From: Enterocloster asparagiformis
GTDB taxonomy: Bacteria; Bacillota; Clostridia; Lachnospirales; Lachnospiraceae
Length of the DNA: 64,000 nucleotides
Direction of reading: 5' to 3'
Assembly: GCA_018380885.1 (NCBI GenBank)
Contig: JAGZSY010000010.1
Coordinates: forward strand, 62,001 to 126,000
Shown here: in pieces, positions 42,160 to 50,826 of the stretch
Layout of the letters: each line of letters starts with the position of its first letter
Position numbering within the stretch: position 1 is the first letter of the stretch
Position numbers and translations under genes: made by a program
The notes under the pieces: generated by a model
Seen by the model: only the letters and a program-made list of their open reading frames with translations
Databases searched by the model: none
Told to the model about the DNA's origin: nothing

Positions 42160-43170
42160 TTAGAACTTCCCTTCTTTAGCCGCTTCCTCAATGCCCACAG
42201 CCACAGCCACGGTCGCGCCAACCATCGGGTTATTTCCCATTCCGATCAGACCCATCATCTCAACGTGAGCCGGAACGGAGGAGGAGCCTGCGAACTGAGC
42301 GTCGGAGTGCATACGGCCCATGGTGTCGGTCATGCCGTAGGAAGCCGGGCCTGCCGCCATGTTGTCGGGATGCAGGGTACGGCCGGTGCCGCCGCCGGAA
42401 GCTACGGAGAAGTACTTCTTGCCCTTCTCAACGCATTCCTTCTTGTAGGTGCCTGCAACCGGATGCTGGAAACGGGTGGGGTTGGTGGAGTTGCCGGTGA
42501 TGGATACATCCACGCCTTCCTTCCACATGATCGCAACGCCCTCGGTCACATCGTTGGCGCCGTAGCAGTTAACCTTTGCTCTGAGGCCCTCGGAGTAGGA
42601 CTTTCTCCACAGCTCCTTCACTTCGCCGGTGTAGTAGTCCATCTCGGTCTCAACATATGTAAAGCCGTTGATTCTGGAAATAACCTGTGCGGCATCTTTT
42701 CCTAAGCCGTTTAAGATAACGCGCAGGGGTTTCTGGCGAACCTTGTTGGCCTTCTCCGCGATACCGATCGCGCCCTCAGCGGCTGCGAAGGACTCGTGTC
42801 CAGCCAGGAAGCAGAAGCAGTCGGTTCCCTCTTCCAGCAGCATCTTGCCCAGGTTTCCGTGTCCCAGACCAACCTTACGCTGATCGGCTACGGAACCGGG
42901 GATACAGAACGCCTGAAGGCCCTCGCCGATTGCAGCAGCGGCGTCAGCAGCTTTTCTGCAGCCCTTCTTGATTGCGATGGCCGCGCCTACGGTGTAAGCC
43001 CAGCAAGCATTCTCAAAGCAGATCGGCTGGATCTTCTTAACCTGATCGTAAACGTCCAAGCCGGCATCCTTGGTGATCTTCTCAGCCTCCTCAATGGAAG
43101 CAATGCCATAGCTATTCAAAACGGAATTGATTTTGTCAATTCTTCTCTCATAAGATTCAAATAATGCCAT
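42160..43170 (-). CDS. GGGtGRT protein
   Basis: 336-residue member of the GGGtGRT family, named after the motif seen here as VASGGGTGRTLHPDN. Other conserved stretches are CFENACWAYTVGAAIAIKKG, GLGHGNLGKMLLEEGTDCFCFLAGHESFAAAEGA and GLIGMGNNPMVGATVAVAVG. The function is unknown; homologues are frequent in gut Clostridia and lie next to an iron-sulfur scaffold-like gene, as here (26 bases upstream). Several conserved Cys (ICFENACW, TDCFCF) would suit metal or cluster binding. Cytoplasmic; no membrane helix. Confidence 0.92.
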   Translation of the reverse strand: MALFESYERRIDKINSVLNSYGIASIEEAEKITKDAGLDVYDQVKKIQPICFENACWAYTVGAAIAIKKGCRKAADAAAAIGEGLQAFCIPGSVADQRKVGLGHGNLGKMLLEEGTDCFCFLAGHESFAAAEGAIGIAEKANKVRQKPLRVILNGLGKDAAQVISRINGFTYVETEMDYYTGEVKELWRKSYSEGLRAKVNCYGANDVTEGVAIMWKEGVDVSITGNSTNPTRFQHPVAGTYKKECVEKGKKYFSVASGGGTGRTLHPDNMAAGPASYGMTDTMGRMHSDAQFAGSSSVPAHVEMMGLIGMGNNPMVGATVAVAVGIEEAAKEGKF

Positions 43171-43196
43171 TTTCTTATCCTCCTAATTGGTCTTCA

Positions 43197-43889
43197 TCAT
43201 TCTTTACGCGGGTCGATAATCTTAACAGCGTCGGCAACGCGGCCGTACTGGCCTTTTGCTTTCTCCCATGCGGTGTTGGGATCGTCACCCTTCTTGATGA
43301 AATCAGTCATCTTGCCAAGGCTTACGAACTGATAACCAATGATCTCGTCGTCTGCATCCAGCGCGATGCCGGTCACATAGCCTTCGGCCATCTCCAAATA
43401 GCGAGGACCTTTCTTTAAGGTTCCGTACATGGTACCAACCTGAGAACGAAGTCCCTTGCCCAAATCCTCCAGACCGGCTCCGATGGGAAGTCCGTCCTCG
43501 GAGAATGCGCTCTGGGTTCTGCCGTAAGCGATCTGCAGGAACAGCTCTCTCATAGCGGTGTTGATCGCGTCACAGACAAGGTCTGTATTTAAAGCCTCCA
43601 GCACAGTGCGGCCGGGAAGAATCTCTGCTGCCATGGCTGCGGAGTGGGTCATTCCGGAACATCCGATGGTCTCCACCAGCGCCTCCTGGATAATTCCTTC
43701 CTTAACATTCAGCGTCAGCTTACAGGCACCCTGCTGAGGAGCACACCAGCCTACACCGTGGGTCAGGCCGGAAATGTCTTTGATTTCTTTTGATTTTACC
43801 CATTTAGCTTCTTCCGGGATTGGAGCAGCGCCATGATGAACGCCCTGTGCAACTGTGCACATCTCTTCTACTTCCTGTGAATAAATCAT
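43197..43889 (-). CDS. Iron-sulfur cluster assembly scaffold-like (NifU N-domain) protein
   Basis: 230 residues, related to the IscU/NifU scaffold domain. Conserved Cys lie in VGWCAPQQGACKLTL and IGCSGMTHSAAMAAEIL, the latter the typical GCSxSxASx-like block; the middle part NTDLVCDAINTAMRELFLQIAYGR also fits. It is longer than plain IscU because of a C-terminal extension (GPRYLEMAEGYVTGIALDADDEIIGYQFVSLGKMTDFI). Transcribed with the GGGtGRT gene. Whether it assembles clusters for that protein is an inference from constant pairing. Confidence 0.85.
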   Translation of the reverse strand: MIYSQEVEEMCTVAQGVHHGAAPIPEEAKWVKSKEIKDISGLTHGVGWCAPQQGACKLTLNVKEGIIQEALVETIGCSGMTHSAAMAAEILPGRTVLEALNTDLVCDAINTAMRELFLQIAYGRTQSAFSEDGLPIGAGLEDLGKGLRSQVGTMYGTLKKGPRYLEMAEGYVTGIALDADDEIIGYQFVSLGKMTDFIKKGDDPNTAWEKAKGQYGRVADAVKIIDPRKE

Positions 43890-44019
43890 GTGTTAAAACT
43901 CCTTTCAAAAATGAATTTAATCAAGTACAGTGCCCTTTGTTAATTTTATCACATCATACTTATCTCCATTCTCTCACAAAATCCGCCTTTTTACAAGATA
44001 TATTTTCTCAATTCGCCAG

Positions 44020-44050
44020 AAAAAAACAGGGCGGAAAACCACTTCCGCCC
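44020..44050 (-). terminator. Intrinsic terminator of the MATE gene
   Basis: Minus strand: GGGCGGAA, loop, TTCCGCCC, then TGTTTTTTT. Nine bases past the stop codon. Confidence 0.85.
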
Positions 44051-44058
44051 CGTCATTT

Positions 44059-45405
44059 CTAACGAACATTCCACCTGCGCATAATCCGCTGATAGTATAT
44101 ATAGAACACGATCCCCTTGAGGATGCTGGAGATTGTCAGCGCCCACCACACTCCGTCCAACCCCAGGTCCGTGTTGCCCAGGATCATGGCCATGGGAATC
44201 CGCAGCGCAGTGAGAATGATGGTGATCACGGAGGCCTCCATGGTCCTACCCAGACCGGACATCGCTCCCACGGTCATCAGCTCGATGCACATGAACATCT
44301 CGCAGACGCCCAGAATCCGCAGGTAGCTGGCCCCGGCCGGGATCACCTCCGGCTCGTGGATAAAGATGCTGAAAATGGGCGTTGCGCCGAAGATCAGCAG
44401 CAGGGAGGTAAATATTCCCCACACGAACATCAGACCCGCGGCCGTGGTGTAGCCCTTTTTCACCCGCTTTAAATTCCCCGCGCCGTAGTTTTGTCCGGTA
44501 AACGCGTTGATCGCCGTGCCAAAGCCCTCAGCCGTCATCCAGGAAATGGCCTCGATCTGACCGCCCACCCGCTGAACCGCCACCGCCGCGTCGCCCCAGC
44601 TGGTCACAAACCGGGTGAGGAACATGGAGATGCTGCAATAGATCATATCCTGAATGGCAGTGGGAAAGCCGATGCGCACAATATTCCGGAAGTGTTTACG
44701 GGACGTGGGCTTCCAAATCTGAAGCTGCCTCGAGAGGATGGAGTCCCTGCGGGCGGAGATCAGAAGCACCGCCAACACTACCGCCTGCGCCGTCACCGTG
44801 GCGATGGCCGCGCCGGCCACACCCAGCCGCGGAAACGGCCCTAAGCCCAGGATCAGCATGGGGTCCAGCACCATGTTCAGCGCCAGGCCCACGCCGTTGG
44901 CCAGAAACGGGGTCCGGCTGTTGCCCACGGCTGTGTACAGGCCGGTCATGGTCTGCCCCAGATGGGAGAATAGCAGCATACCGCAGGCGATCCGCAGATA
45001 AATCACCGCATTCGCCACAATGGAAGCCGTGTTCAGATGGAAGAATCCCACCAGCTGCCAGGCGAACACATTGGCGAGCACGGCGAAGGCCAGCGCCATG
45101 ACAATGGCCAGCTGGGCCGCTCCCTTGCCGTACTCCACCGCCTCGTCCATCTTCCCCTCGCCGTAGGACTGGGCCACCCGGACCTGGCCGCCCATCTTCG
45201 CCATGGCCACCGCACCGTTTAACAGCCAGGTATACATGCCCGCCGCTCCCACGGCCGCCACGGCATCGCTGCCCACCATGCCGATCCAGGCCATGTCCGT
45301 CAGGCTGTAGGCAGTCTGCACCATGGAAGTCGCCATAATGGGCACCGCCAACTCGGTCAGTGAGGTCAAAATATTTCCATGAAGCAAATCGATATTCCGT
45401 TTCAT
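44059..45405 (-). CDS. MATE family efflux transporter
   Basis: 448-residue polytopic protein with about twelve hydrophobic helices in two homologous halves, as in NorM/DinF-type multidrug exporters. The N-terminal half begins GNILTSLTELAVPIMATSMVQTAYSLTDMAWIG, a typical MATE start; the corresponding repeat in the second half begins RKHFRNIVRIGFPTAIQDMIYCSISMFLTRFV. It uses Na+ or H+ gradients to expel organic cations; the substrate is unknown. ATG at 45405 chosen over the GTG at 45414 because the latter is too close to its ribosome-binding site. Single-gene unit. Confidence 0.93.
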   Translation of the reverse strand: MKRNIDLLHGNILTSLTELAVPIMATSMVQTAYSLTDMAWIGMVGSDAVAAVGAAGMYTWLLNGAVAMAKMGGQVRVAQSYGEGKMDEAVEYGKGAAQLAIVMALAFAVLANVFAWQLVGFFHLNTASIVANAVIYLRIACGMLLFSHLGQTMTGLYTAVGNSRTPFLANGVGLALNMVLDPMLILGLGPFPRLGVAGAAIATVTAQAVVLAVLLISARRDSILSRQLQIWKPTSRKHFRNIVRIGFPTAIQDMIYCSISMFLTRFVTSWGDAAVAVQRVGGQIEAISWMTAEGFGTAINAFTGQNYGAGNLKRVKKGYTTAAGLMFVWGIFTSLLLIFGATPIFSIFIHEPEVIPAGASYLRILGVCEMFMCIELMTVGAMSGLGRTMEASVITIILTALRIPMAMILGNTDLGLDGVWWALTISSILKGIVFYIYYQRIMRRWNVR

Positions 45406-45621
45406 CCAAATCACGTCCCACTTTTCAAATTTATCTCATAAGTAAATAGCGCCCTCGTTAAAGGCCGCTATTGTTAGTGTAACATAGAATATTCAAAAAG
45501 TGAACCCCGCTCTTGGGTAACTATTTTCCCAACCGCGCAGTGATTTTTAACGACGGCCTTATGCCCTGCCCAAGACCGGTCACTGCCCGCTGCCCTGAAC
45601 GGTGTTTGCCGGGGCGTTCCA

Positions 45622-46587
45622 TCACGCCCGCAGCAGTTCCCGATTCACGCAATGAAACGGCTCGTTGCCCTTCAGCACATTGACCACTTCCTCCGCCACC
45701 TTGCGCTGCAGTGCGGTGATCGCAGTCTCGCTGTACCACGCGCAGTGGGGGGTGGCGATCACGTTGTCCATGTGAAGCAGCGGATTTTCCGGTTTCACCG
45801 GCTCCTCCTCGTAGACGTCCACCCCTGCCCCGGCGATCTGCCCGGCCAAAAGCGCCTCCACCAGGGCCTTCTCGTCGATCACGCCGCCCCGGGCCGTGTT
45901 CACCACAAAGGCGGTTTTCTTCATCTTCCTAAAGCCCTCCTCGCCGATCAGATGGCGCGTGCTCTCATTTAGCGGGACATGGACAGAGATGAAATCGCTC
46001 TCCCTCAGAATCGTGTCCAAATCCGTCGGCGTCACGCCCAGCGCAGCAGCCTTTTCCTGATCGATGAAGGGATCGTAGGCCAGAATCCGCAGCCCGATGC
46101 CCCCCATTTTCTTCGCCACCAGCTGGGGAATCCGGCCAAAGCCCACCAGCCCCAGGGTGCAGTCGCACAGCCGGTACAGCGGCATGGTGCTGGAATAGCC
46201 CCAGTCCCCCTCCCGGAATGCTTTTTCAAGAATCTTCATTTTCTTGCCCAGGGCGAGCATCATGGTCACCGCGTGGTCCGACACCTCCTCCACGCCGTAG
46301 TCCGGCACATTGCAGACGTAAATTCCCCGCTCCGTCGCCGCCTCCGTGTCGATATTGTTCACACCGATGCCGTACTTGATGATCATTTTACAGTGGTCCA
46401 GCTGTTCGATCACCCTGCGGGACACATCCGAATACTGGGTCACAATGGCGTCCGCATCCTTCACCAGCGGGATCAGCCCCTCCGGGTCCTTCACCTGGTA
46501 GTCCTTCAGCTCAAAGCCGGCCTCCCCGATGATCCTGCGCTCCGCATCGATGTTGTCATACTGGTAATCCGTAATCACAACTTTCAC
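45622..46587 (-). CDS. D-isomer-specific 2-hydroxyacid dehydrogenase
   Basis: NAD-dependent dehydrogenase, 321 residues, reducing 2-oxoacids to D-2-hydroxyacids or the reverse. Motifs: Rossmann LGLVGFGRIPQLVAKKM, catalytic Arg in VNTARGGVIDE, Glu in VYEEEP and His in ATPHCAWYSE. The N-terminal VITDYQYDNIDAE and the CAWYSE ending recall the CtBP-like and gluconate/glycerate-type branch. The start is the GTG at 46587, eight bases after GGAGGAG; the frame's open extension upstream is a 37-bp tandem repeat. Last gene of the large catabolic cluster. The substrate is likely a 2-keto sugar acid or a breakdown product such as tartronate semialdehyde. Confidence 0.9.
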   Translation of the reverse strand: MKVVITDYQYDNIDAERRIIGEAGFELKDYQVKDPEGLIPLVKDADAIVTQYSDVSRRVIEQLDHCKMIIKYGIGVNNIDTEAATERGIYVCNVPDYGVEEVSDHAVTMMLALGKKMKILEKAFREGDWGYSSTMPLYRLCDCTLGLVGFGRIPQLVAKKMGGIGLRILAYDPFIDQEKAAALGVTPTDLDTILRESDFISVHVPLNESTRHLIGEEGFRKMKKTAFVVNTARGGVIDEKALVEALLAGQIAGAGVDVYEEEPVKPENPLLHMDNVIATPHCAWYSETAITALQRKVAEEVVNVLKGNEPFHCVNRELLRA

Positions 46588-46608
46588 GTCAAAAGCTCCT
46601 CCTCTTCT

Positions 46609-46739
46609 CCGCCTCCCTGCCGGAACGGCAGGCAATTTTTCTTCGCCGCCTCCCGCCGGAGCGGCAGACAGCGATCTCTCCCCCGCCTCCCCCGAAGCGG
46701 CAGACATCCATCTCTCCCCGCCGCCCCGGCAAACAGGCG
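46609..46739. repeat. Three 37-bp tandem repeats plus a partial copy between kinase and dehydrogenase genes
   Basis: Units start at 46609, 46646 and 46683, each beginning CCGCCTCCC and containing GCGGCAGACA or its variant; a partial fourth follows. Each carries a short inverted repeat (GCCGGAACGGC-type), so the RNA would fold into several small hairpins. The segment fills the gap between the two genes. Not seen elsewhere in the window. Confidence 0.65.
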
Positions 46740-46746
46740 TTCCTTC

Positions 46747-47754
46747 TTATAAAATACCGTTCTTCTCCGCCACCAGATACGCGCCCAGGGCTGAGAGCGG
46801 GATTCCCTCCTCGGGCACATAGGTTGTGACCTTAGCGAAATACCCTTCGTGCTCCAAAATGTCCACAATGGCCTGGCGCAGCGGGTTCTTTCCGCCCACC
46901 ACCACGGTGGTATCCGGGCTGACCTTCAAAGCGTCCGAGTTCAGCACCGCCGTGACGTCGCCCTGAAGCGCTGCCCCCAGCACAAAGTTGGCAATTTTCT
47001 GCGGCGCATCCTCGTAAAACAGCTGAAGGATTCTGGCTGTAAAGCAGGTGCGCCCCAGGCCGGTGCGCTTGGCATTATCATAGCCCTTCAGCAGCCACTC
47101 CCGGTCGTAGGTCTCCTCCTCCACAAACTTCCTGCCCACGGACTTGGCGATAATGGTGTCGTTGGTGATGGAAGCCAGCAGCTCCCCGGAAATGGAGGTC
47201 AGGCAGCCGGTCATCCTTCCGCCGGCATCCACGGACACAAACTTGTTGTGGGAGCCGGGGAGCACCAGCAAAAGCGGCTGCCCGCTCTGGCAGTGCTCCA
47301 TGATGGCGATGCTCTCCACCTCCTCGCCCCGCATGATGTCCATGGCCTCGATATTGTCAAAGGAGAAGGGGCCGTCGGCATTTTTGATCCCCGGAATAAA
47401 GTAAATGGGAATCGGGCATATCTCCGGCAGTTCGATGGGCACCGTGGCCGCGGCCAGCTCATCCAGGCCGGCCGGGGCGGTCAGGTGAGGCACCACCACA
47501 ATCCCCACGTCCGACGTGATCATGCCGCTGGCAATAATCCGGCGGATGTGGCCGTAGCTTAAGCCGTTTTTCTCCACCAGAGCGTCCAGACATTCCTTTA
47601 CCGCCTGTTTCAGCTTCCGGTTGTTGCCGTCTATGGCTGTGTTGCGCACGCCCACCGGCCGTTTTTCCTCCGCGACGCGCTTCCGGTTTTCATCCCACAA
47701 AATACAGCGGGTGTTGGTGGTGCCTCCGTCCACCGTAATGATATATTGTTTCAT
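46747..47754 (-). CDS. 2-dehydro-3-deoxygalactonokinase family sugar-acid kinase
   Basis: 335 residues of the DgoK family (ASKHA fold), which phosphorylates 2-keto-3-deoxy-galactonate at the 6-position. The phosphate-1 motif is VDGGTTNTRCILWD; VVGGKNPLRQAIVDIL is a later conserved block, and LLVLPGSHNKFVSVDAGGRMTG is the family signature. In the cluster it would feed the KDPG-type aldolase at 55879, so a 2-keto-3-deoxy sugar acid is a plausible intermediate. The exact sugar acid is not certain. GGAGGG precedes the ATG. Confidence 0.88.
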   Translation of the reverse strand: MKQYIITVDGGTTNTRCILWDENRKRVAEEKRPVGVRNTAIDGNNRKLKQAVKECLDALVEKNGLSYGHIRRIIASGMITSDVGIVVVPHLTAPAGLDELAAATVPIELPEICPIPIYFIPGIKNADGPFSFDNIEAMDIMRGEEVESIAIMEHCQSGQPLLLVLPGSHNKFVSVDAGGRMTGCLTSISGELLASITNDTIIAKSVGRKFVEEETYDREWLLKGYDNAKRTGLGRTCFTARILQLFYEDAPQKIANFVLGAALQGDVTAVLNSDALKVSPDTTVVVGGKNPLRQAIVDILEHEGYFAKVTTYVPEEGIPLSALGAYLVAEKNGIL

Positions 47755-47784
47755 TGCCCTCCGACCTTTCGTCTCAAAATTTCA

Positions 47785-48828
47785 TCAGTCCTTTGTGTAC
47801 AGGTAGGTGTCCACCACATAGTTGGGTTCCAGGGTCTCGCCGTTGAGCAGGGCCACGGCCTTCATCACGCCCTCGTAGCCCTGGCCGATGCCGTTTTTAT
47901 CGCAGGTGATTGCCAGCGTTCCGGCGTCCACCGCCGCCTTGGCATCCTCGTTGGCGTCCAGACCGGTGATCAGAATCTGGCCGGATTTTCCCGCCTGGGA
48001 GACGGCCTCCAGCGCGCCCATGGCCATCTCGTCGTTGGCCGCGAAAATCGCCGCCACATTGGGATTGGCCTCCAGCAGGTTCAGGGTCACGTTGTACGCC
48101 TCGGTGCGGTTCCAGCTGGCGGTCTGGGAAGCCACCACATTGATATCAGGATACTTGGCAAAGGTGTCGTTGGCTCCCGCCACAATGTCCACGGAGCTCT
48201 GGGCGCCCGCCTTTCCCTCCAGGATGATCACATCGCCCTTCTGGTCCAGCTTTTCCGCCAGCTTCTCCGCCACGGAGACGGCTGCGGTGTAGTTTTCAAC
48301 CGCGATAAAGGTCTCGATCTTACATCCGCTGGAGGTGTCGATCTTGGTGTTCACATCGATCAGGGGGATGCCGGCGCTGTTGGCCGCCTCCACCGCCGGG
48401 ACGATTCCCACGGAATCCGCCGGAATCACCACCAGCGCATCCGTGCCCTTGGCGATAGACTGCTCGATCAGGGAAATCTGCTCCTCATTGCTGTCCGCGG
48501 TGGCCGGAGCCAGGACGGTCAGATCGATTCCCGCCTCATCCGCCGCCTTCTGGGCGCCCTCCTGCACGGCAATCCACATGGGGTTGGTCAGGTTCTTCAC
48601 CACCAGGGTGATCTTATACTTCTCATTGGCCTTGACCGCAGCGCCAGTCTCCCCGGACTGGGCCTGCCCGCCGCCGTCCGCCGTGGTGGACGCCGCCGTG
48701 GTCGCCGCCTCAGCGGTCGCAGCCGCCGTCTCCGCCTTGGTGTCCCCGCCGCCTGCTCCTGAGGAACATCCGCCCAGCACCATCGCCGCTGCCACCCATA
48801 ACGCCGCCCATTTTCTCATTTTCCTCAT
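47785..48828 (-). CDS. Sugar-type ABC transporter substrate-binding lipoprotein (RbsB/CUT2-like)
   Basis: 347 residues. Signal peptide with lipobox (AALWVAAAMVLGGCSS), then a Thr/Ala/Glu-rich linker and a two-lobed type I periplasmic-binding domain (KITLVVKNLTNPMWIAVQEGAQKAADEAGIDLTVL onward). It is the pentose/cyclitol type (RbsB, IbpA-like). Works with the two permeases and ATPase next to it. Ligand not identified; residues in the cleft would need modelling. Confidence 0.93.
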   Translation of the reverse strand: MRKMRKWAALWVAAAMVLGGCSSGAGGGDTKAETAAATAEAATTAASTTADGGGQAQSGETGAAVKANEKYKITLVVKNLTNPMWIAVQEGAQKAADEAGIDLTVLAPATADSNEEQISLIEQSIAKGTDALVVIPADSVGIVPAVEAANSAGIPLIDVNTKIDTSSGCKIETFIAVENYTAAVSVAEKLAEKLDQKGDVIILEGKAGAQSSVDIVAGANDTFAKYPDINVVASQTASWNRTEAYNVTLNLLEANPNVAAIFAANDEMAMGALEAVSQAGKSGQILITGLDANEDAKAAVDAGTLAITCDKNGIGQGYEGVMKAVALLNGETLEPNYVVDTYLYTKD

Positions 48829-48904
48829 AATTCCTCTTCTCCTTTTCTTTGATTTTGCTCGCAGCGGCGCTTGCGCCGAACCGCCGCGATTTGTTTTATG
48901 CGCC

Positions 48905-49858
48905 TTACAGCTCCTGGTTCCCCGTCACCTTCTCGCCCAGCTTGTTAATCAGCAGGGACAGCACGATGACCGCGCCAAAAACTGCTTCCTGCCATAACGA
49001 CGACACTTTGTTCAGGTTCATGCCGTTCGTTAAGAACATCATAATCAAAACGCCCACAATGGTTTTCTCTATTCCTCCCTTTCCCCCGGAGAACGGAGTG
49101 CCTCCGATCAGGGTGGCTGCGATCATTTTCAGGGTAAAATCATTTCCGATGGTGGATTCCGCCGCATTCAGCCGGGAAATGTAGAGCAGGCCCGTGATCG
49201 CGGCCAGCAGGCCGTTGACCGTGTAGATCCAGATCAGCACCCGGTCCGTATCGATGCCGGACAGAGTGGTTGCGTTGCGGTTAAAGCCCATGGCGTACAC
49301 ATTCCGGCCGAACACCGTGCGCTTTAAGACGAACAGCAGCACGAAAAAAATAGTCATGGAAATGATCAGCAGGTTGGACACCCCGGCGATGCTCCCCGTA
49401 GCCAGGCTGCGGAAGCTGTCGCTGAAGCCGTAGTACAGCAGGCCGCCCATGAATAAGTAGGCCAGTCCCCGCACCACCAGGTTCATGCTGTAGGTGGCGA
49501 TAAAGGGGATCAGGTGCACCTTGGTGATCAGCAGGCCGTTCATCATTCCCAGCACCAGGCCGATGAAAAGGGCCGCTAAAACTCCGGTCAGATCCTGCCC
49601 CTTCTGGAGGAAATAAGCCCCCACGCAGGAGGACAGCGCCAGAATGGAGCCGATGGACAGGTCGATGCCCTTGGTGATAATGGCCATGGTCATACCCATG
49701 GAGATGATCAGCAAAAAGGGCAGCTGCTGCATGACAACCGTGGTAAAATTGTCCAGCGTGCAGAAATTATCCGTGGTCAGCGAAAAGCCCAGGATGATCA
49801 CAAGCAGCATCAGCACATGGGAGTATTTAAAAATCGTAGTCAACACTTTTTGTCTCAT
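48905..49858 (-). CDS. Sugar-type ABC transporter permease (RbsC-like)
   Basis: 317-residue permease with eight or more hydrophobic helices, CUT2 family. Conserved: ITKGIDLSIGSILALSS near residue 75 and ATLIGGTPFSGGKGGIEKT near 245, the latter typical of RbsC. It overlaps the other permease by 4 bases (ATGA). Two different RbsC-like permeases in one cluster point to a heterodimeric channel, as in some inositol or autoinducer-2 importers. Confidence 0.94.
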   Translation of the reverse strand: MRQKVLTTIFKYSHVLMLLVIILGFSLTTDNFCTLDNFTTVVMQQLPFLLIISMGMTMAIITKGIDLSIGSILALSSCVGAYFLQKGQDLTGVLAALFIGLVLGMMNGLLITKVHLIPFIATYSMNLVVRGLAYLFMGGLLYYGFSDSFRSLATGSIAGVSNLLIISMTIFFVLLFVLKRTVFGRNVYAMGFNRNATTLSGIDTDRVLIWIYTVNGLLAAITGLLYISRLNAAESTIGNDFTLKMIAATLIGGTPFSGGKGGIEKTIVGVLIMMFLTNGMNLNKVSSLWQEAVFGAVIVLSLLINKLGEKVTGNQEL

Positions 49859-50823
49859 GATTTATAAACCCTCCTTGCCGCCTGTGTTTTCTTTCGGTAC
49901 TCGTTGATTCCATCCGCAACGATCACCAGCATGACCACCGCCCCGATGATAAAGGTCTGCCAGTAGGGCGACAGTCCGATCATGGTCAGGCCGTTGCGCA
50001 GCGTGCGCATGAGCACAGCGCCGATGATACAGCCGCTGACCTTACCCTTGCCGCCGTCAAAGGGCGTTCCCCCGATCAGCACGGCAGCGATGGCGTCCCA
50101 CTCGTAGCCCTGGCCGCCGATGGGGCTGGCGGAATTGGACTTGGCCGCCAGCAGGATTCCGCTGACCGCGGCCAGCAGATCCGTGATAATGAAAATGAAC
50201 AGCAGGTTCTTCCGCACATGAATGCCCGCCAGCCTGGCGCTCTGCTCGGAGCCGCCGATGGAGTATATGTCGTACCCGAATTTTGTCTTGGAGGCCAGCC
50301 AGACCATGAGCACGCACAGCAGCGCGGCGATGATGATCATGGTGTAAATCCCGCAGATTTTTCCGGTGGCGATAAAGCGGAACGCGCTGGAAAAGCCGGG
50401 GATCGTGTTCCCGTCGGAGGCCACCAGGGCAAGCCCCTGGGCGATGCCCATGAACGCGTATGTAACCACCCAGTCGCTGAAATTCTGATAGGCGATCATG
50501 TAGCCGCAGATCAGGCCCAGCGCCAGGCCGGCCAAAAGGCCCAGCAGAATGGACAAGCCGATATTCATGCCCCGCTGGAGCTGTATACCCGTGATCACGC
50601 CGCACAGAGACATGACCGCGCCCACAGAGATGTTGATTTTTCCCGACATAATCGCCAGGTTCATGCCCAGAGACACGATAATCAGCAGGCTGCAGTCCTT
50701 TAACAGGTTCTGCATGTTGTACATGCTGGCAAAGCCCTCCGCAAATATGGCGAAGAAAGCAAACACCGCAGCCAGTCCGAATAAAATCCCCGGGACTTTA
50801 TTCCAAATTCCCTTAGCCCTCAT
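49855..50823 (-). CDS. Sugar-type ABC transporter permease (RbsC-like), second subunit
   Basis: 322 residues, same family: LAIMSGKINISVGAVMSLCG and IAAVLIGGTPFDGGKGKVSG are the paired conserved motifs. It follows the ATPase gene by three bases with GGAGGAAG upstream, and overlaps the next permease by four. Confidence 0.94.
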   Translation of the reverse strand: MRAKGIWNKVPGILFGLAAVFAFFAIFAEGFASMYNMQNLLKDCSLLIIVSLGMNLAIMSGKINISVGAVMSLCGVITGIQLQRGMNIGLSILLGLLAGLALGLICGYMIAYQNFSDWVVTYAFMGIAQGLALVASDGNTIPGFSSAFRFIATGKICGIYTMIIIAALLCVLMVWLASKTKFGYDIYSIGGSEQSARLAGIHVRKNLLFIFIITDLLAAVSGILLAAKSNSASPIGGQGYEWDAIAAVLIGGTPFDGGKGKVSGCIIGAVLMRTLRNGLTMIGLSPYWQTFIIGAVVMLVIVADGINEYRKKTQAARRVYKS

Positions 50824-50826
50824 AGC

